Source: Streptacidiphilus rugosus AM-16
GTDB lineage: Bacteria; Actinomycetota; Actinomycetes; Streptomycetales; Streptomycetaceae
Reading direction: 5' to 3'
DNA length: 64,000 bases
Assembly: GCF_000744655.1 (NCBI RefSeq)
Contig: NZ_JQMJ01000004.1
Span: 5,518,001 to 5,582,000, forward strand
The notes beneath the pieces were generated by a model. The model worked only from the letters and a program-made list of their open reading frames with translations. It did not search any database and had not been told where the DNA came from. Positions 55,053-64,000 of the stretch are shown here, piece after piece. Each line of letters opens with the position of its first letter. The stretch's first letter is position 1. The translations under genes were made by a program, and so were the position numbers.

Positions 55053-56569
55053 GGGCGTGTCTCCTGGGGGTTGTCCTGCGGCTGCGTCCGGGCACTGCGG
55101 AGGTGCTCGGCGGCCTCGGGAGTGAGACGGTCGGCAGGCCATCGCGCAAGGGTCGTGAGGGCGGTTCGGCGAGCTTCGGGGGTACAGGCCGTGAGCGCGG
55201 ACTTCAGCAGGGGCCAGCCGTGTCCGGGGTGGCGTCCCAGGAAATGCGCAAAGAGAAGGAGTGCCTGGTCACGTTCGGGTCGGGGCATGGTGGCGAGGCG
55301 CCGTTCGGCCAGGCCGAGGATGTACCCGGTCTGCTCGCCGTCGCTCGTGCGCAAGGCATGGATCCAGGTCGGGTCGAGCAGGGAAGGAGCGGTTTCCAGG
55401 CGTGCCAGGACGAGAGCCGTCGGGCACAGGCCCAGGACGGCGGCGGGTTGCAGGGCGAGGTGGAAATCGGGCCGCTCCGGGTCGGCGAGGTGATCCAGGA
55501 CCAGCGCCGGCCAACGGGGTTCGTTCAGCAGGGTCTCGTAACGGTCGATCAGGCAACGGGTCTCGGCGGGCGCCCAGGGCAGGTCCTCGGGCGGATTGCG
55601 GAGGAAGACCGTGACGCTGATCAGGTCGCTCAGGATCTCGATGGTGGGCGTCCCAGCCCGGACGAGCTCGGCGTAGCGACGCAGCACCGGGACGGCGTCC
55701 GGGTAGTCGGCCAGACCGGGCGCTGGACCTCCCTGGCTCATGGCGAGGGCCGCGAGGATGCCGCCGGCGCCGTTCAGGAGCGAGACGTCGATGTCCGTGC
55801 CGCTCAGGGCGCTGCGCAGGTCGCCGGTGGTCGCGGCGATGTGCGCGAGGTACTCGTCCATGACGGCGTTGCGGAAGCCCTCACGCAGCAGCCATGCCCT
55901 GACAGTGGGGTCCGTCGTGTGACGCAGTGTCCGCACCGCCTGGATGCGTCCCCAGCCGGCCACGCGTTGAGCCAGGGTGTGAACGGCCTGGTCTCCGTCG
56001 GGCTGGGAGCGGTGAAGGGCGATGGCGGCGTACAGGGTGAGCTCGTCCAGGGCGCCCAGCAGAAGCAGCAGGTCACGGTCGCGTGCGTCCCCGGCCAGGC
56101 CCAGCAGTACCAGGCCGGTCTTCACCGCGGTTCGATGTGTGCCCTGTTCTGCCAGCGCCCGGCCGAGTCGGCGCAGGCCGGCGGACGGCAGGCCGCGGCG
56201 ACGGACCTCGGCGCTGAGCTCGTCCGCGACATCGATCGGCGAGCAGCCGGCAAGCCGGTCGTGGAGGTACCTGAGCCCGTCTCCGAGGACCGCCTCAGGG
56301 GTCAGGAGCAGGTGTTCGAGATGGTCGGCGAGTTCGGCGCCTGTGGGAGCAGGGACCCCGTTCTCATCCTGCGCTCGTCGCACGAGAGCGTCTTCACCAC
56401 CGCCGACGAAGACGATGTGGTCATCGCCGGAGCGAGCGTCCGGGAGAGGATCACCGAAGTTCGGCCACGGTCCAGGTCCGTGGCGGTCGCGCAGGGCGCG
56501 CGCGTGATCGAGAAGAGTGGGCCGGCCGTCGGCGGCTCCGCCGTCGTGCACCCACCGCGAGCCGGTCAT
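55049..56569 (-). CDS. Hypothetical protein, helical HEAT-like
   Basis: I do not recognise this 506-residue protein. It is mostly helical with Leu/Ala-rich repeated segments (for example LGLAGDARDRDLLLLLGALDEL and FAHFLGRHPGHGWPLLKSAL, short extracts) like HEAT or ARM repeats, and no catalytic motif, signal or membrane helix. The start is uncertain: ATG 56569 has no Shine-Dalgarno, and the frame is open to 56680. It overlaps the following frame-broken gene by four bases. The pair is flanked by a 230-base gene-free gap towards the uracil-DNA glycosylase. Confidence 0.65.
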   Translation of the reverse strand: MTGSRWVHDGGAADGRPTLLDHARALRDRHGPGPWPNFGDPLPDARSGDDHIVFVGGGEDALVRRAQDENGVPAPTGAELADHLEHLLLTPEAVLGDGLRYLHDRLAGCSPIDVADELSAEVRRRGLPSAGLRRLGRALAEQGTHRTAVKTGLVLLGLAGDARDRDLLLLLGALDELTLYAAIALHRSQPDGDQAVHTLAQRVAGWGRIQAVRTLRHTTDPTVRAWLLREGFRNAVMDEYLAHIAATTGDLRSALSGTDIDVSLLNGAGGILAALAMSQGGPAPGLADYPDAVPVLRRYAELVRAGTPTIEILSDLISVTVFLRNPPEDLPWAPAETRCLIDRYETLLNEPRWPALVLDHLADPERPDFHLALQPAAVLGLCPTALVLARLETAPSLLDPTWIHALRTSDGEQTGYILGLAERRLATMPRPERDQALLLFAHFLGRHPGHGWPLLKSALTACTPEARRTALTTLARWPADRLTPEAAEHLRSARTQPQDNPQETRP

Positions 56570-56803
56570 CGACCGGAGGGCTGACCGCCCTTTCGTGTCG
56601 TCATGACGTGGATGGTGCCCAACACCGCCTCGCGTTGGCAACCGAGAATGCTGCCATGAGGGCCCTCGCCGTCCGGTCACCGGCGGCAGGGTCGATCAGG
56701 AGCCGACACCGCGGAGCAGGCCCGGGCCGACGGCCGGCTGCTCGTGGCGGCCGCGCCGAGGAATGACCGGCCCGGAATCGGCTCGGCGTCCTGGCGGCGG
56801 GCG

Positions 56804-57478
56804 TTACGGCAGGCGCCAGTCCAGCGGCTGCGCGCCCTGCCTGGTCAGGAGGTCGTTGGCGCGGCTGAAGGGGCGGGAGCCGAAGAAGCCGCGGTCGGCG
56901 GACATGGGGCTGGGGTGGGCCGACTCGACGCAGGGGACCTGGCCCAGCAGGGGGCGGAGGTTGCGGGCGTCGCGGCCCCAGAGGATCGCGACGAGCGGGG
57001 TGCCGCGGCCGACGAGGGCGCGGATGGCCTGGTCGGTGACGGCTTCCCAGCCCTTGTTGCGGTGCGCGCCGGGATTGCGGGGGGCCGTGGTGAGCACCCT
57101 GTTGAGCAGCAGCACGCCGCGCTGGGTCCACGGGGTGAGGTCACCGTTGGAGGGCGCGGGGAGGTCCAGATCGCGCTGGTACTCGGTGAAGATGTTGACC
57201 AGGCTGCCGGGCAGCGGCCGCACCTCGGGGGCCACGGAGAACGAAAGGCCCACCGCATGACCCGGCGTGGGGTAGGGGTCCTGCCCCACGATCAGCACCC
57301 GCACGTCCGCCAGCGGCTGCTGGAACGCCCGCAACACGTTCGCTCCGGCGGGCAGGTATCGCCGGCCCGCGGCTATCTCACCGCGCAGGAAGTCGCCCAT
57401 CGCGGCCACTTGGGGCGCCACCGGCTCCAGTGCCTCGGCCCAGCCTGACTCGACGATCTCACTCAAAGGACGTGCCAT
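56804..57478 (-). CDS. ung: Uracil-DNA glycosylase
   Basis: A 224-residue family 1 uracil-DNA glycosylase. The water-activating loop is [17 protein letters not shown] (catalytic Asp67 in this numbering), and the DNA-intercalation loop is [14 protein letters not shown] (His188). The central LLLNRVLTT segment is the uracil-recognition strand (Asn). It removes uracil from DNA to start base-excision repair in the cytoplasm. ATG 57478 is followed upstream by the LuxR-like ATPase gene on the same strand, 35 bases away. All key residues are intact. Confidence 0.94.
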   Translation of the reverse strand: MARPLSEIVESGWAEALEPVAPQVAAMGDFLRGEIAAGRRYLPAGANVLRAFQQPLADVRVLIVGQDPYPTPGHAVGLSFSVAPEVRPLPGSLVNIFTEYQRDLDLPAPSNGDLTPWTQRGVLLLNRVLTTAPRNPGAHRNKGWEAVTDQAIRALVGRGTPLVAILWGRDARNLRPLLGQVPCVESAHPSPMSADRGFFGSRPFSRANDLLTRQGAQPLDWRLP

Positions 57479-57512
57479 CGGGCCAGCTTAGGGCCTGTCG
57501 CCGACAGCCCCG

Positions 57513-60155
57513 TCAACCGCCCAGCCGCGCACGGGCCGCGAGCGCCAACGCGTCCGCCGAGCAGGTCTCGGCGAGCTGCGCCGCGCGCCGGAACACCGGG
57601 GCCGCGTCGCGGTCCACTGCGTCCAGCGCGGCGGCCAGATCGAAGACCGCACGGGCCCGCTCGTAAGGGGCGGGGGCCCGCTCCAGGATGGTGACCGCCT
57701 CCTCCAGCTGCGCGACCCGCTCCTCCGGATCCACCGTCAGCTCCGCGGCCGCGCGCATCGCCACGCCGATCGCCGTCAACGTCCCGAAGCGCTCGGCGCG
57801 ATCCAGCTGGTCGGCGGCCAGTTCGCGGGCGCGGGCCAGATCGCCGAGACCGGCGCAGGCCGCCGACAGCGCCCGCTCCCAGCCGCACCAGCCGGGGTTG
57901 CGCATCCCCCGACCGTCCAGGCGCGCGCCCGCCTCGCTGAGCTCCGCCTCGGCGTCCACGAACCGCCCCTGGGTGAGCAGCAGTCCGCCGCGCACCGTCT
58001 GTGCGTCGGGGAAGACCACGGCGTTGGAGTAGGGGGCGCCGAACTCGTAGCGGCCCGCCAACTCCTCGGCCTGGTCCAGTTCCCCGCGTGCGGTCAGCAC
58101 CGCGATCAGCGTGCCGACCGCGTACCAGTGGGCAGGGGTGCCCTCCCCCACGCGGTTGGCGAGCTCCAGGCCGAGCCGTGCGCTCGCCTCCGCCGCCGCC
58201 AGATCGCCGGTGCGGTAGTGCACGTAGCCGAGGATGGTGTGCCCGAAGGCGAGGTGCGCGCCGCGCCAGCCCGCCTCCTCGTACTCGGCGATGCCCTGCG
58301 CGAACAGCTCCAGGGCCCGCTCGGGACGGTCGCCGTACATGTAGGTCATCGCGACCAGCACCGGAACCTCGAAGCCCCACTCCGGATGCGCCCAGCGCAG
58401 TTCGCCGCTCAGGGCCAGGTCGCTGTAGTGCAGGGCGACGTTCACCGGTTCGCCGCGCACGGTGGCGTCCCAGGCGCGCAGGCCGAGGATGTAGCGGGCG
58501 GCCATGCTGCGGTCGCCCGCGTGGTCGAGCGACTCGGCCAGCATCGCCAGCCGTTTGGAGCGCTCCTCAGAGCCCTGTTCCCAGGCGTCGAAGGCGCACC
58601 ACATGAAGTTCCACACCTGCATCTTGAGCCGCACGGCCTCGTCCTCGGCGCGCTGCGCCTCGTCGGCCATGGTGGTCGCCGCCTCGGCGAGGCTGTTGCT
58701 GTGGGCCAGCGACTGGGCGAGCCTGACGCTGATCTCCTCGCGCAGGCGCACCGGGATCACCGGCTGCTGCAGGGCCGTGCGGAGCTGTCCTGCGGTGGCC
58801 GCCGGGTCGTAGAGCAGTGTCGAGCAGCCGAGTTCGAAGAGCACCGCGGCCCGCTCGGCGACCGGCGGAGGCTCCGCGGCCGCCCTGGCCAGGCAGCGCT
58901 GCGCGGTCTCCGGCGCACCGGACTGCATGAACAGCCGTGCCGCCGCCCGCAGCTGCTCGACGCGGCCCGCGTCGCCCTGCGGCGGGACCTCAAGCCAGTG
59001 CCGCACCGCGACGACGGGGCTGCGGCCTGCCTCAAGGACCGACCAGGCGGCCCGGTCGTGCAGCCGGGCCCGGGTCTCCTCGGGGATGCTGTGGTAGACG
59101 GAGGTGGCGATCAGCGGGTGGACGAACTCCAGGATCCGCCGCCCCGTCAGAATGCGGGCGGCGCGCAGCTTCTCGGCCGCAGCCTCGGCCTCCGACGGAC
59201 GCTGCGAGGCGACGACCGTCGCCAGGTCCATCGGCGTGGCGATGCCCAGCACGGCGACCGCGTGCGCCAGGTCGACGGCCCCGTGGCCCAGCCGCCGCAG
59301 GCGGGCGATCAGCCCGTGTCCGGTGTTCTCCGAGGCGAGTTCGCGCAGCTGCCCCCAGGACGCCTCGGCCGGGGCGATGCCGCGGTCGCGCGCCTCGGCG
59401 ACCAGCTGGACGGTCTCGAAGGGGTTGCCGCCGGTCACCGCCCAGATCTCGCGGGAGAAGCCGTCCTCGACGGTGCTGTGCCCGCCGTCCTGCGTGTACA
59501 TCTCGCGGACCAGCGCGTCCACGGCCTCGGGGGTGAGCGCGGAGAGGCCGAGCGGCTGCACCCCGTTGTCACCGGCCATGCCGCGGAAGGCGTCGGCCCA
59601 GTCGGGCAGTTCGTCCGGCCGGTAGGCGACGACGAGCAGCACCGGCAGTTCGGCCACCCGGGAGGCGAACGCGGCGAGCCAGGTCAGCGACTCGGCGTCG
59701 GCCCAGTGCGCGTCGTCCACGAGCAGCACGAGCGGTCCCCTGGACACGGCGAGGTTGGTGACGACCCAGTCCAGGCCGTCCCGCACGCCCTGCGGGTCGG
59801 GGGCGCCACCGGTCGCGTCGAGGCCGAGTGCGGCGCCGACGATCTCGTACCAGCCGCCGAGAAGCTCCCGACGGCCCTCCTCGCCGGACTCCTCCAGCAG
59901 CGTCCGCAGCAGTCCCCGTACGACGCTGAACGCGGAGCCCTGCTCCTGCTCGCCACCACGGCTGTGGAGCACGAGCAGACCTGCGGCCTCGGCGTCTCTG
60001 CGAACGGCGGCGAGCATCGTCGTCTTCCCGAGACCGGCGGCCCCGGTCACCACGAGCAACCGCTCGCTCCCCGCCCCGGCCCGCCCCTCGGCCAGCTCCG
60101 CGACGGCCGCGCGTACGGCAGCCAGTTCGATGTCCCGTTCCAACAGCAGACGCAC
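57513..60155 (-). CDS. LuxR-family-like large ATPase (LAL/STAND) lacking the C-terminal HTH
   Basis: An 880-residue protein of the LuxR large-ATPase type. Residues 1-250 form a NACHT/AAA domain with Walker A GAAGLGKTTM and Walker B LVLLVDDAHW, followed by a winged helix and a long TPR-like helical region (residues about 400-870, with GYVHYRTGDLAAAEASARL-type repeats). In typical LAL regulators a LuxR helix-turn-helix follows; here the protein stops at ARARLGG, only 35 bases before ung, so the DNA-binding domain is absent. GTG 60155 has GGAGG five bases upstream. It may act as a signalling ATPase that works through another protein; the break could also be an unrecognised truncation. Confidence 0.82.
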   Translation of the reverse strand: MRLLLERDIELAAVRAAVAELAEGRAGAGSERLLVVTGAAGLGKTTMLAAVRRDAEAAGLLVLHSRGGEQEQGSAFSVVRGLLRTLLEESGEEGRRELLGGWYEIVGAALGLDATGGAPDPQGVRDGLDWVVTNLAVSRGPLVLLVDDAHWADAESLTWLAAFASRVAELPVLLVVAYRPDELPDWADAFRGMAGDNGVQPLGLSALTPEAVDALVREMYTQDGGHSTVEDGFSREIWAVTGGNPFETVQLVAEARDRGIAPAEASWGQLRELASENTGHGLIARLRRLGHGAVDLAHAVAVLGIATPMDLATVVASQRPSEAEAAAEKLRAARILTGRRILEFVHPLIATSVYHSIPEETRARLHDRAAWSVLEAGRSPVVAVRHWLEVPPQGDAGRVEQLRAAARLFMQSGAPETAQRCLARAAAEPPPVAERAAVLFELGCSTLLYDPAATAGQLRTALQQPVIPVRLREEISVRLAQSLAHSNSLAEAATTMADEAQRAEDEAVRLKMQVWNFMWCAFDAWEQGSEERSKRLAMLAESLDHAGDRSMAARYILGLRAWDATVRGEPVNVALHYSDLALSGELRWAHPEWGFEVPVLVAMTYMYGDRPERALELFAQGIAEYEEAGWRGAHLAFGHTILGYVHYRTGDLAAAEASARLGLELANRVGEGTPAHWYAVGTLIAVLTARGELDQAEELAGRYEFGAPYSNAVVFPDAQTVRGGLLLTQGRFVDAEAELSEAGARLDGRGMRNPGWCGWERALSAACAGLGDLARARELAADQLDRAERFGTLTAIGVAMRAAAELTVDPEERVAQLEEAVTILERAPAPYERARAVFDLAAALDAVDRDAAPVFRRAAQLAETCSADALALAARARLGG

Positions 60156-60218
60156 GCTGACCTCCGTGTTCCACGTTCCGCGTTCGAGCGTAGTACGCAG
60201 AGAGATCGCGCGATGGGC

Positions 60219-60369
60219 AGTTGCACCACCTCACGGGGGCGCGGCCCCCTCAAGGGGCGCGGGAGGTGCACGAGTGACCACCGGCGTGCGGACGGTCCTC
60301 GACGGCGGAGCCGTCCGCGCAGGGCGGTCGCTCGCACATTTGCTCGCGCACCTCGAGGAAAGTGCAACC
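60219..60369. repeat. Dispersed hairpin repeat, second full-length copy
   Basis: Starts AGTTGCACCACCTCA and ends GTGCAAC, with internal CACCGGCGTGCGGACGGTCC similar to the 17651 copy (there GGATGG). Arms are less perfect. It fills the gap between the LuxR-like and amidohydrolase genes. Confidence 0.7.
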
Positions 60370-61461
60370 TCAGATGGTCAACTGGCGGCCGTTCAGGACG
60401 ATGGCCCTGGGGTCGAGGAGGACGTCCACGTTCTCGCGGGGGTCCTCCGCGTAGACCACCAGGTCGGCGGGCGCGCCCTCGTCGAGGCCGGGACGGCCCA
60501 GCCAGGACCGCGCGCCCCAGGTCGTCGCGGACAGGGCGGCCAGCCGTGGGAGGCCCGCCCGCACCAGCTCGCCCACCTCCTGGGCGACCAGCCCGTGCGG
60601 CAGGGAGCCGCCCGCGTCGGTGCCGGTGAAGACGGGGATGCCCGCCTCGTACGCGGCCGCCACCGTCGCGTACCTGCGCGCGTGGAGTGCGCGCATCGTG
60701 CCGGCGTAGGCCGGGAACTTGGACTCCCCCGCCGCCGCGTGCTCGGGGAAGTGCGCGATGTTGACCAGCGTCGGAACGATCGCCACGCCGCGCTCGGCGA
60801 ATAGCGGGATGGTGTCCTCGGTCAGACCCGTCGCGTGTTCGATGCAGTCGATGCCCGCCTCGACGAGGTCCCGCAGGGCCTCCTCGCCGAAGACGTGCGC
60901 CGTCACGCGCGCGCCCTCCGCGTGCGCCGCTGCCATCGCCAGTTCGAGTGACTCGCGCGGCCAGCAGGGCGCGAGGTCGCCCCGGTCGCGGTCGATCCAG
61001 TCCCCGACGAGCTTGACCCAGCCGTCGCCGCGCCGCGCCTCCTGGGTGACGTAGGCCGCCAGCTCCTCGGGCTCGATCTCGTGCGCGTAGTTCCGGATGT
61101 AGCGGCGGGTGCGGGCGATGTGACGGCCGGCCCGGATGACCTTCGGCAGGTCCTCGCGCTCGTCCAGCCAGCGGGTGTCCGCCGGGGAGCCCGCGTCGCG
61201 CAGCAGCAGCGCGCCGGCCTCGCGGTCGGCCAGGGCCTGCTTCTCGCTGGTGGCCTCGTCGACCGCACCGTGCCCGTCGAGACCGACGTGGCAGTGCGCG
61301 TCGGTGAGCCCCGGCAGCACCCAGCCCCTGATGCTCTGCACCTCGGTGCCAGGGCCCGGAGCGGTGAAGCTGATCCGGCCGTCGATCACCCAGAGTTCGT
61401 CCCTGACGTCCTCAGGTCCGACCAGGATCCGGCCGCGGACGTGCAGTACCGGCTTGCCCAT
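60370..61461 (-). CDS. Metal-dependent amidohydrolase (imidazolonepropionase/prolidase-like)
   Basis: A 363-residue TIM-barrel amidohydrolase. The metal ligands are His56 and His58 (TDAHCHVGLDG), a carboxylated-Lys candidate in GWVKLVGDW, His in VTAHVFGEE, His in CIEHATG and Asp in FTGTDAGGS. The small N- and C-terminal beta domains (composite sandwich) are present. Such enzymes hydrolyse cyclic amides or Xaa-Pro-like dipeptides; the substrate cannot be told. ATG 61461 has GGAGGGG eight bases upstream; GTG 61467 is an alternative. The gene follows pepN with a two-base gap, so it is co-transcribed and may share peptide substrates. Confidence 0.85.
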   Translation of the reverse strand: MGKPVLHVRGRILVGPEDVRDELWVIDGRISFTAPGPGTEVQSIRGWVLPGLTDAHCHVGLDGHGAVDEATSEKQALADREAGALLLRDAGSPADTRWLDEREDLPKVIRAGRHIARTRRYIRNYAHEIEPEELAAYVTQEARRGDGWVKLVGDWIDRDRGDLAPCWPRESLELAMAAAHAEGARVTAHVFGEEALRDLVEAGIDCIEHATGLTEDTIPLFAERGVAIVPTLVNIAHFPEHAAAGESKFPAYAGTMRALHARRYATVAAAYEAGIPVFTGTDAGGSLPHGLVAQEVGELVRAGLPRLAALSATTWGARSWLGRPGLDEGAPADLVVYAEDPRENVDVLLDPRAIVLNGRQLTI

Positions 61462-61463
61462 CG

Positions 61464-64000
61464 TCACTTCCCCTCCGTCCCGCCCGACGCCGCCTCACCC
61501 GACGCCGTCCCGCCCGAGTCGGTCCCTCCCGATTCGGAGCCGTCCACCGTCCGTCCGCGCACCGCCCGGCGCAGGTCGTCCAGCCGGTCCGTCAGGCCGC
61601 GCCGCAGCGCCGCGCCCAGGTCGTCGCGGGAGAGCTGGCGCTCGCCCTGGCCCAGCGTCTCCGCCGTCGCCGCGTACATCGGGAAGCCGGCCTGGGTCGT
61701 CAGGGTGCGCGCGACCGCCGCGCCACGGCGCTGGGCCACGGCCACCGCGTCGGGGAAGAAGCGTCCCGGCAGTCCGAGCTCGTCCAGCAGCTCCCGCTGC
61801 TCCGGCTGCCACAGGCCGTCGATCGTGGCGGCCAGCAGGTAGTTGGACAGCTCGTCCGCGAACACGGCCTCCCAGGCGGCCAGCTTGTTCTCGCGCGAGG
61901 GCAGCGCGGCCCGGCAGCGGGCGGCGCCCTCGGTGCTGGTCGCGCTGGGGTCGCGGGCCACCTCTGCCGCGATCTCGGTCTCTCCGGCCGCGCCGAGCAC
62001 GCACAGGCGCAGCAGCAGCTGCCAGCGCAGGGCGGGGTCCAGCTCGGGTCCGCCGGGAACCGCGCCGTCCTCCAGCCACTCGCGCAGTTCCGCCTGCTCG
62101 GCGGGGGTCGTCGCGGAGCCGAGCAGGCCGCGCACGGCCACCAGGCGCAGGCCGGTCGTGGTCTCGTCGCCCTCGGTGCGGCGCAGCAGCGCCCGGCACA
62201 CCTCGACGATCACCGCGAGCGCCCACGGGCGGCGGCTCGGCGGCAGGTACTGGTCGGCCACGACGGTGCGGGCGAAGGCGAGCACGTCCTGGACCAGGTG
62301 GACGGAGTCCTCACCCGGCAGGTGCGCGGCGACGAGCTCGAGGTAGGCCGAACCCGCAAGCTCGCCGTCGCGGACCTGGTCGCGCGCGCTGTTCCAGAGC
62401 ACGGCGCGGGCGAGCTCGTCCGGGATCCGGCCGAGCGACTCCCTGACGGCGGACCAGGACTTCTCGTCCAGACGGATCTTGGCGAAGGCGCGGTCGGTGT
62501 CGTCGGGCACCAGCAGTTCGCCGCGCGGCTCGGGCAGCGGCGTCGGCGTGCCGGGGACCAGTTCCAGCTCCTTGCGGTGCCGCAGCGTCAGCGCACCGCC
62601 CGGCAGCCGGTCGTAGCTGCCGACGGTGATCAGGTGCGGCCGCAGGCTGCCGTCCGCAGAGGTCTGCTGCAGGAAGCCGTCCACCGGCTGCAGGGTGTCC
62701 ACCCCGGTCGTGCGCAGCCAGCTCTCCGCCCAGCCGTGCACGTCGCGCCCGCTCGCGCCGGCCAACGCCTGGAGCAGGTCGTCGAGCGTGGCGTTGCCGA
62801 AGGCATGGGCCTCGAAGTGCCGGTTCACGCCCTCGAAGAAGGCCTCGTCGCCGAGCCAGGCGACCAGCTGCCGCAGGGCGGCGGCGCCCTTGGCGTAGGA
62901 GATGCCGTCGAAGTTCTGGAGCGCGTCGGCGGTGTCCGCGACGCCCTCGGGTGCGACGGGGTGGGTCGAGGGGCGCTGGTCGGCGTCGCGGCCCCAGGCC
63001 TTGGTGCTCGCGAAGGCGGTCCAGGCTCCGGTGAATCTGGTGGAGTCGGCGACGACGCGGAAGCCCATGTACTCGGCGAAGGACTCGTTCAGCCAGAGGT
63101 CCTCCCACCAGCGCATGGTGACCAGGTCGCCGAACCACATGTGCGCCATCTCGTGGGCGACGATCATCGCCCGGTGCTCGCGCTCGGTCTCGGGCACGGC
63201 GGAGCGGAAGAGCAGGGTGTCCCTGAAGGTGACGCAGCCGGGGTTCTCCATCGCGCCGACGTTGAACTCCGGCACGAAGCACTGGTCGTAGCCGCCGAAG
63301 GGGTACCGCTGCCGGAAGAGGGCGTGGTACGCGTCGAAGCACTGCCGGGTGACGGTGAGCAGCTCCTCGGCGTCCGCGTCGAGGTAGGGCGCGAGCGAGC
63401 GGCGGCAGTGCAGGCCGAGGGGGATGCCGTCGTGCTCGGCGCGCACGGAGTGCAGCGGACCGGCGACGACGCAGACGAGGTAGCTGCTGATCGGGGCGGT
63501 CGGCGCGAAGCTCGTCCGCACGGCGGAGTCACCGGCCTGCTCGCGCTCGCCGGTGCCGTTGGCGACCACGGTCCAGGCGGCGGGCGCCGTGACGGCGACC
63601 TGGTAGGGCGCCTTCAGGTCCGGCTGGTCGAAGGCGGCGAAGACGCGCGGTCCGTCGTCGAGGAACGCCTGGGTGTAGACGTAGACCTCGCCGTCGGCGG
63701 GGTCCACGAAGCGGTGCATGCCCTCGCCGGTGCGGGAGTACGCCATGTCGGCGTCGACCACCAGCTCGTTGTCGGCGGCGAGCGCGTCCAGCGGGAACCG
63801 GCCGTCGTCCAGGGCGGCCCGGTCCAGCTCCCTGCCGTTGAGCACGACCCGACGCAGCGTGTCGGCCTTCACGTCCACGAAGGTGCGCGCGCCGGGCGTG
63901 CGGCAGCTGAACTTGATCACCGTCTCCGAGCGGAACACCTCGGCCCCGACGGTGAGATCCAGTTCGACGGACACGGAGCGGACGTCGAGCAGCCGCCGGC
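61464..64000 (-). CDS. pepN: Aminopeptidase N, M1 family (5' end beyond the right edge)
   Basis: About 845 codons of an M1 zinc metallopeptidase; the frame continues past base 64000, and residues read RRLLDVRSVSVELDLT at the edge. The exopeptidase motif GAMENPGCVTF and the zinc-binding HEMAHMWFGDL...NESFAEY (HExxH at 63141-63155) are intact, so the enzyme should cleave N-terminal residues from peptides. The ERAP1-like C-terminal helical domain follows, ending in a Gly/Ser/Thr-rich tail of about 30 residues that is not typical of PepN. No signal peptide is expected. Its stop is two bases before the amidohydrolase start. Confidence 0.95.
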   Translation of the reverse strand, partial: RRLLDVRSVSVELDLTVGAEVFRSETVIKFSCRTPGARTFVDVKADTLRRVVLNGRELDRAALDDGRFPLDALAADNELVVDADMAYSRTGEGMHRFVDPADGEVYVYTQAFLDDGPRVFAAFDQPDLKAPYQVAVTAPAAWTVVANGTGEREQAGDSAVRTSFAPTAPISSYLVCVVAGPLHSVRAEHDGIPLGLHCRRSLAPYLDADAEELLTVTRQCFDAYHALFRQRYPFGGYDQCFVPEFNVGAMENPGCVTFRDTLLFRSAVPETEREHRAMIVAHEMAHMWFGDLVTMRWWEDLWLNESFAEYMGFRVVADSTRFTGAWTAFASTKAWGRDADQRPSTHPVAPEGVADTADALQNFDGISYAKGAAALRQLVAWLGDEAFFEGVNRHFEAHAFGNATLDDLLQALAGASGRDVHGWAESWLRTTGVDTLQPVDGFLQQTSADGSLRPHLITVGSYDRLPGGALTLRHRKELELVPGTPTPLPEPRGELLVPDDTDRAFAKIRLDEKSWSAVRESLGRIPDELARAVLWNSARDQVRDGELAGSAYLELVAAHLPGEDSVHLVQDVLAFARTVVADQYLPPSRRPWALAVIVEVCRALLRRTEGDETTTGLRLVAVRGLLGSATTPAEQAELREWLEDGAVPGGPELDPALRWQLLLRLCVLGAAGETEIAAEVARDPSATSTEGAARCRAALPSRENKLAAWEAVFADELSNYLLAATIDGLWQPEQRELLDELGLPGRFFPDAVAVAQRRGAAVARTLTTQAGFPMYAATAETLGQGERQLSRDDLGAALRRGLTDRLDDLRRAVRGRTVDGSESGGTDSGGTASGEAASGGTEGK

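Noticed and set aside
56601-57131. A 176-codon minus-strand frame overlapping the ung 3' region
   Set aside because: Arg/Pro/Gly-rich shadow of ung without a family or start signal.

Overview
The window is very GC-rich with strong G/C in third codon positions, many GTG/TTG starts, GTGA/ATGA four-base overlaps and few intergenic gaps. Together with psd-pssA, an ethylmalonyl-CoA cluster, a Streptomyces-type cobalamin cluster, an LAxTG sortase-E-type surface protein and a LuxR-like giant ATPase, this points to the chromosome of a Streptomycetaceae member (Streptomyces, Kitasatospora or Streptacidiphilus). I cannot fix the genus. No rRNA, tRNA, CRISPR array, prophage or insertion sequence was seen.

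Layout. 1-3836: the 3' end of an AdoCbl-dependent ethylmalonyl-CoA mutase, then a malyl-CoA lyase-type protein, a MaoC hydratase and an acyl-CoA dehydrogenase, i.e. the distal ethylmalonyl-CoA pathway, closed by a terminator. 4187-5699: psd-pssA (phosphatidylethanolamine synthesis) with a near-perfect terminator. 6063-10644: accessory genes (I36 protease inhibitor, lipoprotein, ArsR-like regulator with a 52-bp perfect palindrome and an MFS pump, MarR, NAD(P)-binding protein). 10825-18917 (minus strand): secreted beta-propeller protein, amidohydrolase (frame-broken), glutamine-synthetase-like ligase, HEAT-like protein, alpha/beta hydrolase; then a plus-strand amine-oxidase-type flavoprotein (19152-20552).

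20938-31421 and 44202-53229 are two cobalamin (B12) operons, each headed by its own cobalamin riboswitch. The first makes CbiB/CobD, CobQ, CobN, a ChlI-ChlD chelatase subunit (frame-disrupted twice), CobO and CobB. The second makes CobI, CobM, CbiD, CobL (CbiE-CbiT), a CbiG-CbiH fusion, a ferredoxin, CobH, CbiX with a His-rich tail, and CobC. They encode almost the whole corrin pathway; CobK/CbiJ, CobA and the nucleotide-loop genes are not here. The product, AdoCbl, is the cofactor of the mutase at position 1.

Between the two B12 operons lies about 13 kb of unrelated genes: YchJ-like protein, a membrane-anchored GH39-like glycosidase, a seven-gene minus-strand polysaccharide operon (two glycosyltransferases, deacetylase, flippase, large membrane protein and two unknowns), an ATP-grasp ligase and a flavin monooxygenase-like protein. 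This looks like an exopolysaccharide or cell-wall glycan locus placed inside the B12 region.

53198-64000 (all minus strand): SCO1860-family LAxTG surface protein, a frame-broken small gene with its HEAT-like partner, uracil-DNA glycosylase, a LuxR-like large ATPase without its HTH domain, a metal-dependent amidohydrolase and aminopeptidase N (running off the right edge).

Three genes carry four apparent single-base frame disruptions, so either residual indel errors or genuine decay/recoding must be considered. A dispersed GTTGCAC...GTGCAAC hairpin repeat occurs at four intergenic places.
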